A DNA stretch of 64,000 nucleotides from Calidihabitans tengchongensis (GCA_031459615.1 JAVKIE010000004.1:1-64000); one strand, 5' to 3'. Shown: positions 26,263 through 35,432, counted from the stretch's first letter. Notes: generated by a model from the letters alone, not told the origin. A program made the numbers and translations.

Positions 26263-26958
26263 GTGAGCCGCCCCGCCCGAGCCGTCCCCGCCCGCGCGCT
26301 GGTGGTGGCGGGGGTGGTGGTCTTCGGTGTCCTGGCACTTCCCCTGCTGATCGGGTGGAGGCTGGAGGAGCCCGTGCGGTCCGCCCTGCACGCCCGCGGC
26401 GCGTCGGTGCGCCTGGTGGGCGGCCTCACCTGGCCCCTGACCGGCCGCTTCGCCCGCCTGGACGTCGAGGTCTCCGGGGCGCGGCTGGGGGACGTGGTGG
26501 TGGACGAGACGGCTCTCTCCCTGCGCGGGGTGCAGGTGGACGTCCTGCGGGCGGTGGTCCTGCGCCGCCTGGTCGTCCGCCATGCCGACGGCGGGCGGGC
26601 CGTGATGCGCGTGAGGGTGGAGGACCTCCGCCAGGCGCTGGAAGACCTGCCGGCGGTGCGCGACGCCGACGTCTCCGCGCAGGATGGAACCGTCCATGTG
26701 GCCGCGACGGTGGACCTCCTGGGCCAGCCGGTCCCGGTACAGGCCCGGGGGACGCTTGTGGCGCCGGACGGCCGCCGCGTGCTGATCCGGGTGGAGCAGA
26801 TGCAGGTGGGCCACGTGCAGGTTCCGCCTGCGGTGGGGGCCGCCCTCGCCGCGCCCCTCAACCCGCTGCTCACCGTGGACCGCCTGCCGGTCCCGCTGGT
26901 GATCCGCCGAGTGGAGGCGGGGGAGGAAACCATCACGGTGGTGGCCGAACCGAGGTGA
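26263..26958 (+). CDS. DUF2993 (LmeA-like) lipid-binding domain protein
   Basis: A 231-residue protein with one N-terminal membrane anchor (about residues 12-32) and a beta-rich extracytoplasmic domain (RLDVEVSGARLGDVVVDE, VRVEDLRQALEDL, VLIRVEQMQVGHVQVP). The layout matches DUF2993, whose characterised member LmeA binds phospholipid and helps make lipomannan in mycobacteria. GTG 26263 is the likely start. It is followed 4 bases later by the DUF5693 gene and then csaB, so a role in cell-envelope polymer assembly is likely but unproven. Confidence 0.65.
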   Translation: MSRPARAVPARALVVAGVVVFGVLALPLLIGWRLEEPVRSALHARGASVRLVGGLTWPLTGRFARLDVEVSGARLGDVVVDETALSLRGVQVDVLRAVVLRRLVVRHADGGRAVMRVRVEDLRQALEDLPAVRDADVSAQDGTVHVAATVDLLGQPVPVQARGTLVAPDGRRVLIRVEQMQVGHVQVPPAVGAALAAPLNPLLTVDRLPVPLVIRRVEAGEETITVVAEPR

Positions 26959-26962
26959 GGAC

Positions 26963-28930
26963 ATGAGCGGATGGATCCGCGCGGGCCTGGTCGTGGGGCT
27001 GGTGTCCGCGGTGGTGGTCCTCCAGGCCCGGTGGGCGGTGGAGGCGTCCAACCGGACCGTGGAGATCGTCCTGGACGGGCCCGACTGGACGGGCCTCGCC
27101 CGGCGGGAGGGGCGCGCCCCCCACGAGGTCTTCGCGGCCGCCCGGGAGCGCGGGGCCACGGCGGTGGCGGTCTACGAGCAGACCCTCGCCCGCCTGGCCG
27201 AGGCCGGGGAGGTCCTGGTGCGCGCCGGCGGCGAGGTCATGGCCCTGGCGCGGTCGGGAGGGCAGGACCCTGTTGCGGCCGCGTTCGGACCGCAGAATCT
27301 GCGGCCCGACGCCGTCTACGTGACCGGATCGCCCGACCAGCTGGCCTTCGTCGAGCGCGCGTTCACAGACCTGCTGGGGTCCGGCCGGGTGCGGCGCGTC
27401 CGGGACGTCCTGGAAGTCAGCGGCGTGCCGGACGATCTGGAGCAAGCGCCGCTGGGCTACCGGCCCGAGGACCTGGCCGCCGTCCGGGCGCTGGGCCTGC
27501 GCCCGGTCCTGCGTCTGCGGAACTATCCGGGGATGACCGCCGACGCCCTGCGCGCGCGGATCGGGCGCCTGCCCGCCGGCGGCGGCGCGCCGGTGGTGTT
27601 CGAGCTGCAGGAGGTCCTGGGCTACGAGGGCCTGCTGCCCGAGGCGGGCGCGGCGCTGGCCGCGGCGGGCTACACCTACGGGCGGATCGAGGTCTTCAAC
27701 ATTCGCCGCAAGCAGCGCGGCGAGGACCGCCTGGCGGCCGTGATGCGGCCGGCCGTCATCCGCCTGTTCAGCCTCACGCCCGACGAGCTGCTGGCGGCGT
27801 CCCCGCAGGACAACCTGGACAAGTTCGTCCGGGCCGCCCGGGAGCGCAACATCCGGATCCTGTACCTGCGGCCGCTGCAGCCGACGGCGGGGGTGTCCGG
27901 AGTGGCCCTCAACCTGGAGTTCGTGGGCCGGCTGTCCTCCGCGCTGCGCCGGGTGGGTCTGCGACCCGGTCCGGCCCGGCCGCTGGACGACCCGGCGGTG
28001 TCGCCGGCGGCGTGGCTGGGCGTGGTGGCGGGAGGGGCGGCCGCGGCGGCCTGGGGCGCGCAGGTGCTGGGGCGCGCGGCGGGCGTGCCCGCGGGCCTGT
28101 GGGCTCCCGGAGGCGCGGCGGCGGTGGTCGCGTTCAGCGCGGTCCTGGTCCCGTGGGGCCCGCCCGCCCTGTGGCGCCAGGGCCTGGCCCTGCTGGTCGC
28201 CTGCCTGGTGCCGGTGGTGGCGGTGGCCGCCGCGCTGCCCCGGGGCCCGCGGCGGCATCCGGTGGCGGCCGCGCTGGGAAGCCTGTGGAAGGCCTCGGCG
28301 GTCTCGGCGGCGGGCGGGGTCGTGGTGGCGGCGCTGCTGACCGGGTGGGAGTTCATGATGGCATCGCGGGTGTTTGTGGGCGTCAAGCTGGCCCACATCG
28401 TCCCCGTGGTCCTGGTGGCCGCGGTCGCCGCCGCGGGCGCCAGTCCGCCCCGGCACTGGCGCGAGTTCGCGGCGCGGATCTGGGCGTGGTCGGACCACCC
28501 CCTGCGGGTGCGGTACGCCGTGGCCGTGCTGGTGGTCGGCCTGGCGGCGGTCGTCCTGCTGGGCAGGAGCGGGAACTTCGGGCTGCCGGTGCCGGCGGCG
28601 GAAGAGCGGATGCGCGAGTGGCTGGAGGACACGCTCGTGGCGCGGCCGCGGACCAAGGAGTACCTGCTGGGCCACCCGGCCCTGGTCCTGGCCGCCCTGT
28701 GCGCCGCCCGGGGGTGGCGGCCGGCCGCAGTCGCCCTGGCCGCCGCGGGGGCGGTGGGCCAGGCCAGCATCATCAACAGCTTCGCCCACATCCACACCCC
28801 TCTGCTGTACACCCTGTGGCGGACCGCCAACGGGCTGGTCCTGGGCAGCGCGCTGGGCGCGGCGGTGGCGGCGGCGGTGGCCCGGGCCGGCTCCACCCTG
28901 GCCCGCCGGGGATCTCGCCCGCCGTCCTGA
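26963..28930 (+). CDS. DUF5693 family membrane protein
   Basis: A 655-residue protein with an N-terminal membrane anchor, an extracytoplasmic domain of about 330 residues, and then a C-terminal half of about nine hydrophobic helices. The soluble part contains GRAPHEVFAAARERGATAVAVYE and the (beta/alpha)8-like segment VLRLRNYPG. DUF5693 proteins are typically encoded next to csaB, exactly as here (12-base gap), and are suspected to act with pyruvylation of secondary cell-wall polymers. The function itself is unknown. The ATG follows GAGGTGAGG of the upstream stop region, so the whole set is one operon. Confidence 0.75.
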   Translation: MSGWIRAGLVVGLVSAVVVLQARWAVEASNRTVEIVLDGPDWTGLARREGRAPHEVFAAARERGATAVAVYEQTLARLAEAGEVLVRAGGEVMALARSGGQDPVAAAFGPQNLRPDAVYVTGSPDQLAFVERAFTDLLGSGRVRRVRDVLEVSGVPDDLEQAPLGYRPEDLAAVRALGLRPVLRLRNYPGMTADALRARIGRLPAGGGAPVVFELQEVLGYEGLLPEAGAALAAAGYTYGRIEVFNIRRKQRGEDRLAAVMRPAVIRLFSLTPDELLAASPQDNLDKFVRAARERNIRILYLRPLQPTAGVSGVALNLEFVGRLSSALRRVGLRPGPARPLDDPAVSPAAWLGVVAGGAAAAAWGAQVLGRAAGVPAGLWAPGGAAAVVAFSAVLVPWGPPALWRQGLALLVACLVPVVAVAAALPRGPRRHPVAAALGSLWKASAVSAAGGVVVAALLTGWEFMMASRVFVGVKLAHIVPVVLVAAVAAAGASPPRHWREFAARIWAWSDHPLRVRYAVAVLVVGLAAVVLLGRSGNFGLPVPAAEERMREWLEDTLVARPRTKEYLLGHPALVLAALCAARGWRPAAVALAAAGAVGQASIINSFAHIHTPLLYTLWRTANGLVLGSALGAAVAAAVARAGSTLARRGSRPPS

Positions 28931-28942
28931 GGCGGGCCACCC

Positions 28943-29998
28943 ATGCGGGTCGTCATCTCGGGCTACTACGGGTTCGGCAACGTCGGGGACGAGGCCGTCC
29001 TGGCCGGCGTCCTCCAGGACCTGCGGGCCCGGCTGCCGGAGGCGCGCGTGGTGGTGGTGTCGGGCAACCCGTCCCGCACCCGGTGCCTGCACGGGGTGGA
29101 GGCGGTGCGGCGCGGACCGGCGGCGCTGCGCGCCGCATCCGGAGCGGCCCTGTTCATCAGCGGCGGTGGGGGCCTGATCCAGGATGCCACCAGCGCCCGC
29201 AGCGCCGCCTACTACCTGGGGGAGCTGCTCGCCGCCTCGGTCCTGGCGCGGCGGACGATGCTGTACGCGGTGGGGATCGGGCCGCTGCGCCGGCGCTGGA
29301 TCCGCGGCCTGGCCGCGGCGGTCCTGTCCCGGGTGGACGCCCTGGTGGTCCGCGACGACGACTCCCGCCAGCTCCTGCACTCTCTGGGGATCCGCCGGCC
29401 GGTGGAGGTGGCGGCGGACCCGGCCTTCGCCGTGCCCCCCGCTCCCCCCGAGGAGGTCGCCGACCTGTTCGGCGCGCTCCCGCCGCCGCGGATCGGGCTG
29501 GTCCTGCGGCCGTGGGGGACCGACGCCCACCTGCCCGCGGTGACGGACGCCGTCGGGCGCCTGGTGCGGGAGGAAAACGCGCGCGCGGTGGCGCTGGCCT
29601 TTCACCCGGAAGTGGACCTGCGGGTCTCGGTGTCCGCGGCCCGGGCGCTGGGGGCCCCGGTGGTGGCCGGACTGTCGCCCCGCGCAGTGCTGGCGGCGGT
29701 GGGGGAACTGGACCTGCTGGTCGCCATGCGCCTGCACGGGGTGATTGCCGCCGTCGTCCAGGGGGTGGGGGCGGCGGGTCTGGCCTACGATCCGAAGGTC
29801 CGGTCCCTGTGCTCCCGGGCGGGCCTGCCCGCGCTGTCCCCGGAGGAGTGCGACCCTGCACGTCTGTTCGACGTCCTCCGCATGGCCTGGGGCAGGCGTG
29901 GGGCGCTGCGCCCGCACCTGCGGGAGCGGGCGCGCGAGATGCGGGCTGCGGCGGCCCGGGCGGCGGACGTGGCCGCTTCCCTGGTCCGGCGGCCCTAG
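28943..29998 (+). CDS. csaB: Polysaccharide pyruvyl transferase CsaB
   Basis: A 351-residue GT-B-like enzyme that adds pyruvate ketal from PEP to cell-wall polysaccharide, giving the anchor for S-layer SLH domains. The start GYYGFGNVGDEAVL and the block SGGGGLIQD are family signatures, as are AMRLHGVIAAVVQGV and VVRDDDSRQLL. Length is normal. It follows DUF5693 by 12 bases. Presence of csaB predicts SLH-domain S-layer proteins elsewhere in this genome. Confidence 0.9.
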   Translation: MRVVISGYYGFGNVGDEAVLAGVLQDLRARLPEARVVVVSGNPSRTRCLHGVEAVRRGPAALRAASGAALFISGGGGLIQDATSARSAAYYLGELLAASVLARRTMLYAVGIGPLRRRWIRGLAAAVLSRVDALVVRDDDSRQLLHSLGIRRPVEVAADPAFAVPPAPPEEVADLFGALPPPRIGLVLRPWGTDAHLPAVTDAVGRLVREENARAVALAFHPEVDLRVSVSAARALGAPVVAGLSPRAVLAAVGELDLLVAMRLHGVIAAVVQGVGAAGLAYDPKVRSLCSRAGLPALSPEECDPARLFDVLRMAWGRRGALRPHLRERAREMRAAAARAADVAASLVRRP

Positions 29999-30126
29999 GA
30001 CGGGGTCGCGGCCTCCGGCCGGCCCGCGCCCCCTCCCCGGTGCAGGAGGATTTCGGTGCGGGTATACGAAATAGTGGAAGGCCAATGAACCGACCAGCAG
30101 CCGGAGCAGTGGAGGAGGCAGGCCCC

Positions 30127-30390
30127 ATGCCGGAGGTGCTGAAGGTCGGGGCGGATTCCAAGCCCAAGGCCGTCGCCGGCGCGCTCGCCGCGGTCCTGCG
30201 GGAAAAGGGCTCGGTGGAGCTGCAGGCGGTGGGGGCCGGGGCGGTGAACCAGGCGGTGAAGGCCATCGCCATCACCCGCGGGTTCGTGGCCCCGAACGGC
30301 ATTGACGTGGTGGCGATCCCGGCCTTCACCAAGGTCATGATCGACGGCGAGGAACGCACCGCCATCAAGTTCCTCGTCGAGGCCCGCTGA
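30127..30390 (+). CDS. spoVS: Stage V sporulation protein S family regulator
   Basis: An 87-residue protein almost identical in layout to SpoVS: EVLKVGADSKPKAVAGALA, then GAGAVNQAVKAIAITRGF and DGEERTAIKFLVE. ATG 30127 with GGAGGAGG upstream gives the canonical length; an upstream in-frame ATG (30085) would add 14 unrelated residues. SpoVS is a small Alba-like protein that affects sporulation in Bacillus but is widespread in non-sporulating thermophiles such as Thermus and Deinococcus relatives. It sits between csaB and prs. No other sporulation gene is visible here, so a general regulatory or nucleic-acid-binding role is more likely. Confidence 0.93.
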   Translation: MPEVLKVGADSKPKAVAGALAAVLREKGSVELQAVGAGAVNQAVKAIAITRGFVAPNGIDVVAIPAFTKVMIDGEERTAIKFLVEAR

Positions 30391-30495
30391 CGGTTTCCCC
30401 CGCATCCGCGTCCCCTTCCAGGCAGGGTGTGAGAGCCGGCCGGACGCCCGGTGTGCGCCCGGAGGGCGACCTGGCCGTGGTACTGTAAAAGGGGT

Positions 30496-31449
30496 ATGGC
30501 CGACGACCCGTACGGACCCCTCAAGCTGTTCTGCGGCACCGCCCACCCGCAGCTGGGCGAGGAGATCGCCCGCCATCTGGGCATTCCCGTCAGCCGCGCG
30601 CTGATCACCCGGTTCGCCGACGGCGAGATCTACGTGCGATACGAGGAGAACGCCCGGGGCGTGGACGCGTTCGTGGTGCAGCCCACCTGCCATCCCGTCA
30701 ACGAGAACCTCATGGAGCTGCTGGTCATGGTGGATGCCCTGCGGCGGGCGTCGGCGGGCCGGATCACGGCGGTGATCCCCTACTACGGCTACGCCCGCAA
30801 GGACAAGAAGGACGCCCCCCGGGAGCCCATCACCGGCCGGCTGGTGGCCGACCTGCTCTCCACGGCGGGGGTGGACCGGGTCCTGACCGTGGACCTGCAC
30901 GCGGGCCAGATCGAGGGGTTCTTCACCATTCCCGTGGACCACCTGCGGGCGATGCCCCTGTTTGCCGACTACCTGCGGGAGAAGGCCCTGGACGCGGGGG
31001 TGGTGGTCGCCGCCGACGACGGCGCCGTCAAGCGCAGCAAGCAGCTGGCCGACCGGCTGGACCTCCCCCTGGCCATCATCTTCCAGCGCCGGGTCGGCAA
31101 GGACGTCAAGGAGCCGGTGCAGATCGTCGGCGAGGTGGAGGGCCGCACGCCCGTCATGATCGAGGACATCATCGACACGGCGGGGACGCTGGCGGGAGCG
31201 GTGGATGTCCTCATGCGTCACGGGGCCCGGCCCGAGGTCTACATCTGCGCCACCCACCCGGTGCTGGCGGGGCCGGCGGTGGAGCGCCTGTCCCGGGAGG
31301 AGATCCGGGAGGTGATCGTCACCAACACCATCCCGGTGCCCCCCGACAAGCGGCTCCCCAAGATGACGGTGCTGTCGGCGGCGCCGCTGCTGGCCGAGGC
31401 CATCCGCCGGATTCACCTCAACCAGTCGGTGAGCATGCTGTTCACCTGA
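30496..31449 (+). CDS. prs: Ribose-phosphate pyrophosphokinase
   Basis: A 317-residue enzyme making PRPP from ribose 5-phosphate and ATP for nucleotide, His and Trp synthesis. It shows FADGEIYVRYEEN, the ATP-binding flexible loop YYGYARKDKKD, VDLHAGQIEGFF, and the PRPP-binding loop VMIEDIIDTAGTLAGA. ATG 30496 matches family starts (LKLFCGTAHPQLGEEIA). gltX begins 10 bases downstream, so the two form an operon. The PRPP-using hpt gene lies about 5 kb away. Confidence 0.95.
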   Translation: MADDPYGPLKLFCGTAHPQLGEEIARHLGIPVSRALITRFADGEIYVRYEENARGVDAFVVQPTCHPVNENLMELLVMVDALRRASAGRITAVIPYYGYARKDKKDAPREPITGRLVADLLSTAGVDRVLTVDLHAGQIEGFFTIPVDHLRAMPLFADYLREKALDAGVVVAADDGAVKRSKQLADRLDLPLAIIFQRRVGKDVKEPVQIVGEVEGRTPVMIEDIIDTAGTLAGAVDVLMRHGARPEVYICATHPVLAGPAVERLSREEIREVIVTNTIPVPPDKRLPKMTVLSAAPLLAEAIRRIHLNQSVSMLFT

Positions 31450-31459
31450 GCCGCGCAGG

Positions 31460-32950
31460 ATGTCCACCGTCCGCACCCGGTATGCCCCCAGCCCCACCGG
31501 GTACCTGCACATCGGTGGGGCGTGGATGGCGTTCTTCAACTGGCTGTATGCGCGCAGCCAGCGGGGCGCCTTCATCCTCCGCATCGAGGACACGGACCGC
31601 ACCCGGTCCACCGAGGAGTACGAGCGGGCCATCCTGGAGGACTTCCGCTGGCTGGGCCTGGACTGGGACGAAGGCCCGGACGTGGGCGGGCCCGTGGGAC
31701 CGTACCGCCAGACCGAGCGGGGCCCCCTGTACCGCCAGCACGCGCAGATCCTGGTGGGCTCAGGGGCCGCCTACCACTGCTACTGCACGCCCCAGGAACT
31801 GGAGGCGGAGCGGGAGGCCGCCCGCCGCCAGGGCCGGCCTCACCGGTACTCGGGGCGCTGCCGCCACCTGAGCGCCGCCGACCGGGCCCGGTACGAGGCC
31901 GAGGGCCGCCGGCCCGCCATCCGCCTGCGGGTCCCGGACCTGGGCGGGCCGATCGTGGTGCAGGACCTCATCCGCGGCCCCGTGGAGTTCGACCCCGCCC
32001 ACCTGGACGATCCCATCATCGTCCGCAGCGACGGCACGCCCCTGTACAACTTCGCCAACGTGGTGGACGACCACCTGATGCGCATCTCCCACGTCATCCG
32101 GGGCAGCGAGCACCTGTCCAACACGCCCATCCAGTGGCTGATCTACCGGGCCCTGGGGTGGTCGCCGCCCGCGTTCGCCCACCTGCCGGTCATCCTGGGG
32201 CCGGACCGGCGCAAGCTGAGCAAGCGGATGGCCGCCACGGCGCTGCGGGATTACCGGCGGGACGGCTACCTGCCCGAGGCGCTGCTGAACTTCTTCGCCC
32301 TCATGGCCTGGCATCCGGATCCCGAGCGGGAGGTCTACCCGCTGTCCGAACTGGTGGAGCGCTTCCGCCTGGAGGAGCTGGGGCGGGCGTCTCCCATCTT
32401 CGACCAGGCCAAGCTCACCTGGCTCAACGGCCTGTACATGCGCGAGCTGATGCAGCGCAACCCCCAGCGGGTGGTGGACGTCTGTCTGGAGATCCTCCGC
32501 GACGCCGGGCTGGCGCCCGCGGACCCCTCGCCGGGCCTCCGCGCCTACGTGGCCGCGGTGGTGACCGTCCTGGGAGACCGGCTGAAGGTGGGGCGGGACA
32601 TCCTGGTCTACGGCGACTTCTTCTTCGCCGACCAGGTGCGCTACGACCCCGAGGCCGTCCGGCAGCACCTCCAGGACGCCCAGGCGGTCCCGATCCTGTC
32701 CGCGCTGCGGGACCGCATCGCCCGCGTGGACACGCTGGACCGGCAGACCGCCGAGGCGGTGGTCCGCGGCCTGGCCGCCGAGCGGGGCGTCCACGGCCGG
32801 GAGGTCATCCACCGGGTCCGGGTGGCCCTCACCGGCAAGACGGTCGGACCGGGACTGTTCGAACTCATGGAGGTCCTGGGACGGGACCGGGTGGTGGCCC
32901 GCCTGGATCGGGCGGTCGCCTGGCTGCAGTCCGCCGGCCTGCCGTCCTGA
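31460..32950 (+). CDS. gltX: Glutamyl-tRNA synthetase
   Basis: A 496-residue class I synthetase that charges tRNA-Glu, and tRNA-Gln where GatCAB is used. The HIGH motif is HIGG in PSPTGYLHIGG, and the KMSKS motif is KLSKR (LGPDRRKLSKRMAA). The cysteine-rich insert HCYCTPQELEAER is typical. ATG 31460 lies 10 bases after prs. The C-terminal anticodon-binding domain is complete. The C-terminus is followed by a long untranslated stretch rather than another operon gene. Confidence 0.95.
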   Translation: MSTVRTRYAPSPTGYLHIGGAWMAFFNWLYARSQRGAFILRIEDTDRTRSTEEYERAILEDFRWLGLDWDEGPDVGGPVGPYRQTERGPLYRQHAQILVGSGAAYHCYCTPQELEAEREAARRQGRPHRYSGRCRHLSAADRARYEAEGRRPAIRLRVPDLGGPIVVQDLIRGPVEFDPAHLDDPIIVRSDGTPLYNFANVVDDHLMRISHVIRGSEHLSNTPIQWLIYRALGWSPPAFAHLPVILGPDRRKLSKRMAATALRDYRRDGYLPEALLNFFALMAWHPDPEREVYPLSELVERFRLEELGRASPIFDQAKLTWLNGLYMRELMQRNPQRVVDVCLEILRDAGLAPADPSPGLRAYVAAVVTVLGDRLKVGRDILVYGDFFFADQVRYDPEAVRQHLQDAQAVPILSALRDRIARVDTLDRQTAEAVVRGLAAERGVHGREVIHRVRVALTGKTVGPGLFELMEVLGRDRVVARLDRAVAWLQSAGLPS

Positions 32951-33118
32951 CGCCGCTCCTCTCACCGGCCCGCTGCCGCCGCCGGCCCGGCGCCTGTGGC
33001 CATCTGGCGGCAAGATGCGGACACCGCTCTGATTCCCGCCTACCCTGGCAGCGAGCCCGCTCCCGCGCGGCCGGCCGGAGCGCGACGGCGGGCTCCTCAC
33101 AGGAGAGGAGGCGGGACC

Positions 33119-33442
33119 ATGAGCGGCACGGCAAAGGCAGCGGCATGCGTCCTGGCAGTGGTGCTCCTGGTGGCCGGCCTGGTGGGGACTCCGGCCACCG
33201 CGCCGGCGCGCCCGGCGGAGAGCTGGCACCTGGCCCTGCCCTGGACGGTGAAGACGGCGTGGGCGCACCACGGGTGGTCCCCGTACGACCGCACGCTGGA
33301 GACGGCGATCCGGGTGGCCATCATGGTGGAACTGGCGCGCCAGTTCACCCAGAATCTCAACCGTCTGGTGGCCGAACAGGTGGGCCGGGCCATCAAGGAC
33401 TTCGTCGATGACGTCCGCCGCGGTCGCGAGCGCGACCGCTAG
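33119..33442 (+). CDS. Small secreted or membrane-anchored protein, unknown
   Basis: A 107-residue product with a clear Sec-type signal sequence (residues about 5-30, AAACVLAVVLLVAGLVG then ATAPARPA). A short helical region follows, with RVAIMVELARQFTQNLNRL and a charged C-terminus. ATG 33119 is supported by GGAGG at 7-base spacing. I recognise no family. It precedes another very small membrane protein, and a hairpin follows the stop. Confidence 0.6.
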   Translation: MSGTAKAAACVLAVVLLVAGLVGTPATAPARPAESWHLALPWTVKTAWAHHGWSPYDRTLETAIRVAIMVELARQFTQNLNRLVAEQVGRAIKDFVDDVRRGRERDR

Positions 33443-33457
33443 ACAGCCACCCGGGGA

Positions 33458-33491
33458 GGGGTCCCGCTCGCTCGCACCGGGCGGGATCCCC
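33458..33491 (+). terminator. Possible hairpin terminator after the small secreted protein
   Basis: GGGGTCCCGC (33458-33467) can pair with GCGGGATCCCC (33481-33491) with one bulge and a 13-base loop. There is no T tract. Confidence 0.35.
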
Positions 33492-33566
33492 CCGGCGGGC
33501 CGCGCTGAGGCAGGCCACAGAGCGGGGTGGGGCAGGGGACCCGCGGGGCCGGAAGGGGGACTGCCA

Positions 33567-33740
33567 GTGGGGTGGGGCCAGCCGCCGTACACGCTGCGGT
33601 CGTTGGCGGGCATCGCCGTGGCCGTGGCGCTGATCATGGGAGTGGAACGGGCGACCGACAACGGGTGGGTGCGGGTGGTCGTCTATGCGGGCATCCTCCT
33701 GGGGCTGGAGATGACAGACCGCATCTTCCGGCGGAGGTAA
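33567..33740 (+). CDS. Small membrane protein, unknown
   Basis: A 57-residue product starting at GTG 33567 (GGGGGA 6 bases upstream) with two predicted helices, LAGIAVAVALIMGVE and VVVYAGILLGLEM, and a basic end RIFRRR. The frame stays open upstream but that part is low-complexity. No family recognised; it may sit in the membrane as a hairpin. Confidence 0.5.
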   Translation: MGWGQPPYTLRSLAGIAVAVALIMGVERATDNGWVRVVVYAGILLGLEMTDRIFRRR

Positions 33741-33825
33741 GGGGGGTCCCGAGAACACCCTCCGGCCTCCGGTGCCGGTCCAGGCGACGTCGCCGAGGTC
33801 GGCAGCGGAGCGGCCTGCGACGGTC

Positions 33826-34542
33826 ATGGGGCGGATGTGGATCGGAACGTCGGGGTGGGTCTACCCCCACTGGCGGGGGCGGTTCTACCCGGCGGAGGTG
33901 CCGGCGTCCCGGTGGCTGGAGTTTTACGCCCGGCACTTCGACACGGTGGAGGTCAACAACACATTCTACCGGCTGCCGGCGGCCGGGACGTTCGACGAGT
34001 GGGCGCGCCGGGCGCCCGAGGGATTCCTGTTCGCGCTGAAGGCCAGCCGGTTCATCACCCACGTCAAGCGCCTGCGGGCGGCCTCCGCCCCGGTGCGGAC
34101 GTTCCTGGGGCGGGCCCGGCGGCTGGGCGACAGGCTGGGGCCGGTCCTCTTCCAGCTGCCGCCCCGTTTCCGGGTGGACCGGGTGCGGCTGGAAGCATTT
34201 CTACGGATCCTGCCGGCGGGCTGGCGGTTCGCCATGGAGTTCCGCGATCCGTCCTGGCACACCCGGGAAGTGTTCGACCTGCTGGCCGAACGGAACGTGG
34301 CCTACTGCATCATGGTGGGTCTGGAGCCGACCCGGGAGGTGGCGACCGCCGACTTCGTGTACATCCGGTTTCATTCGCCCCCCACGGGGGTGGAGTTCGG
34401 CCTCGCCCGCCTGCGCCGGTGGGCGGAGGCGCTCCGCCGGCTGAGCGGGGAGAGACGGGACGTCTACGCGTACTTCAACAACGACGCCGAGGGGGCCGCC
34501 GTGAGGGACGCCCTGGCGCTGCGGGACCTGCTGGGGGCATGA
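33826..34542 (+). CDS. DUF72 (YecE-like) protein, copy 1
   Basis: A TIM-barrel-like protein of about 238 residues with family hallmarks GTSGWVYPHWRGRFYP near the start, FDTVEVNNTFYRLP, FLFALKASRFITHVKRL, and the late block DVYAYFNNDAEGAAV. DUF72 proteins are widespread; no enzyme activity is established, though conserved acidic and aromatic residues suggest one. ATG 33826 is preferred to the further upstream GTG because the family begins near WIGTSGW. It is 22 bases from a DinB-like gene. A second, divergent DUF72 gene lies at 39415-40134. Confidence 0.85.
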   Translation: MGRMWIGTSGWVYPHWRGRFYPAEVPASRWLEFYARHFDTVEVNNTFYRLPAAGTFDEWARRAPEGFLFALKASRFITHVKRLRAASAPVRTFLGRARRLGDRLGPVLFQLPPRFRVDRVRLEAFLRILPAGWRFAMEFRDPSWHTREVFDLLAERNVAYCIMVGLEPTREVATADFVYIRFHSPPTGVEFGLARLRRWAEALRRLSGERRDVYAYFNNDAEGAAVRDALALRDLLGA

Positions 34543-34564
34543 CGGCGGCCGGAAGGGGGCGGGG

Positions 34565-35143
34565 ATGAGCCATCCACGACCGGGTCGGGAGGCGGTGGGG
34601 GCTGACGCGCTGCGGGCGGCCCTGAAAAGCCAGTACCGTGCCGTCCTGGCGATGCTCGGGCAGGCGATCCGACGCTGCCCGGACGACCTGTGGTACCGCC
34701 GGAACGGGCACGCCAACCCGTTCTGGCGGATCGCCTACCACACCCTGTACTACACGCACCTGTACCTGATGCCGACTCCCCGGGCATTCCGCCCGTGGGA
34801 GCACCACCAGCGGGGTATCCAGCGCCTGGAGGCGCCCCTGGGGGCCCGCCGGCCCTACGCCAAAGACGAGGTGCTGGCCTACTGGCAGCTCTGCCGGCGG
34901 CTGGTGGGCGGAGCGGTGGACGCGATGGACCTGGCCGCCCCGCACAGCGGGTTCAGCTGGTACCGGATGTCCAGGCTGGAACACCAGATTGTCAACATCC
35001 GCCACGTCCAGTACCACCAGGCCCAGCTGGCCGACCGGCTGCGGAAGGCCACCGGCGCGGGCGTGAACTGGGAGGGCGGACGGCACCCCGCGGCCCGCCG
35101 CCGGGACCGGACACCGCCGGGCCGGCGGGCCGCTGCAGGATAG
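34565..35143 (+). CDS. DinB-superfamily protein
   Basis: A 192-residue four-helix-bundle protein. It starts with LKSQYRAVLAMLGQAIRRCP and keeps the DinB metal-ligand pattern: a His in AYHTLYYTHLYL and paired His in RHVQYHQAQLADRL. Family members include thiol-dependent transferases and many proteins of unknown role. The substrate here is unknown. The C-terminal tail after about residue 165 is Arg/Pro-rich and looks non-conserved. ATG 34565 follows GGGGCGGGG. Confidence 0.75.
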   Translation: MSHPRPGREAVGADALRAALKSQYRAVLAMLGQAIRRCPDDLWYRRNGHANPFWRIAYHTLYYTHLYLMPTPRAFRPWEHHQRGIQRLEAPLGARRPYAKDEVLAYWQLCRRLVGGAVDAMDLAAPHSGFSWYRMSRLEHQIVNIRHVQYHQAQLADRLRKATGAGVNWEGGRHPAARRRDRTPPGRRAAAG

Positions 35144-35318
35144 TTCCGGCACCCGGCGGTGTCGTCGCGCACGCCTCCCGGACCAGGGGGACGGCCTCGC
35201 AGGCCACAGAGGCGAGGTGGTGGATTCGGGCGGCCCCTCGACACGCTGGCCGGTACGCCGCCGACTGACGATCAGGAGCGACCATGGCGAGGACGTCCTG
35301 GCGGCTCTGGGAGGACGG

Positions 35319-35392
35319 TGGCTGGGGGAGGAGGATTCGAACCCCCGCTAACGGGTCCAGAGCCCGTCGTCCTACCGCTAGACGATCCCCCA
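35319..35392 (-). tRNA. tRNA-Gln (anticodon CTG), CCA encoded
   Basis: Read on the minus strand from 35392, the 7-bp acceptor stem TGGGGGA pairs with TCCCCCA, followed by G and an encoded CCA. The anticodon arm is ACGGG-CTCTGGA-CCCGT with anticodon CTG, and the T arm has GGTTCGAATCC. Length including CCA is 74. A strong promoter lies immediately upstream. Confidence 0.95.
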
Positions 35393-35403
35393 GCGCACAG
35401 TTC

Positions 35404-35432
35404 ATTATAGAAATCCTCTTCCGGGCGGTCAA
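35404..35432 (-). promoter_or_regulatory. Sigma70 promoter of tRNA-Gln
   Basis: On the minus strand TTGACC (35432-35427) and a perfect TATAAT (35409-35404) are 17 bp apart, and the tRNA begins 11 bases after the -10. This is the cleanest housekeeping promoter in the window and shows the usual sigma70 consensus applies in this organism. Confidence 0.85.

Noticed and set aside
26933..30085. A 1050-codon minus-strand open frame
   Set aside because: Antisense to DUF5693 and csaB, low-complexity, no recognisable domain.
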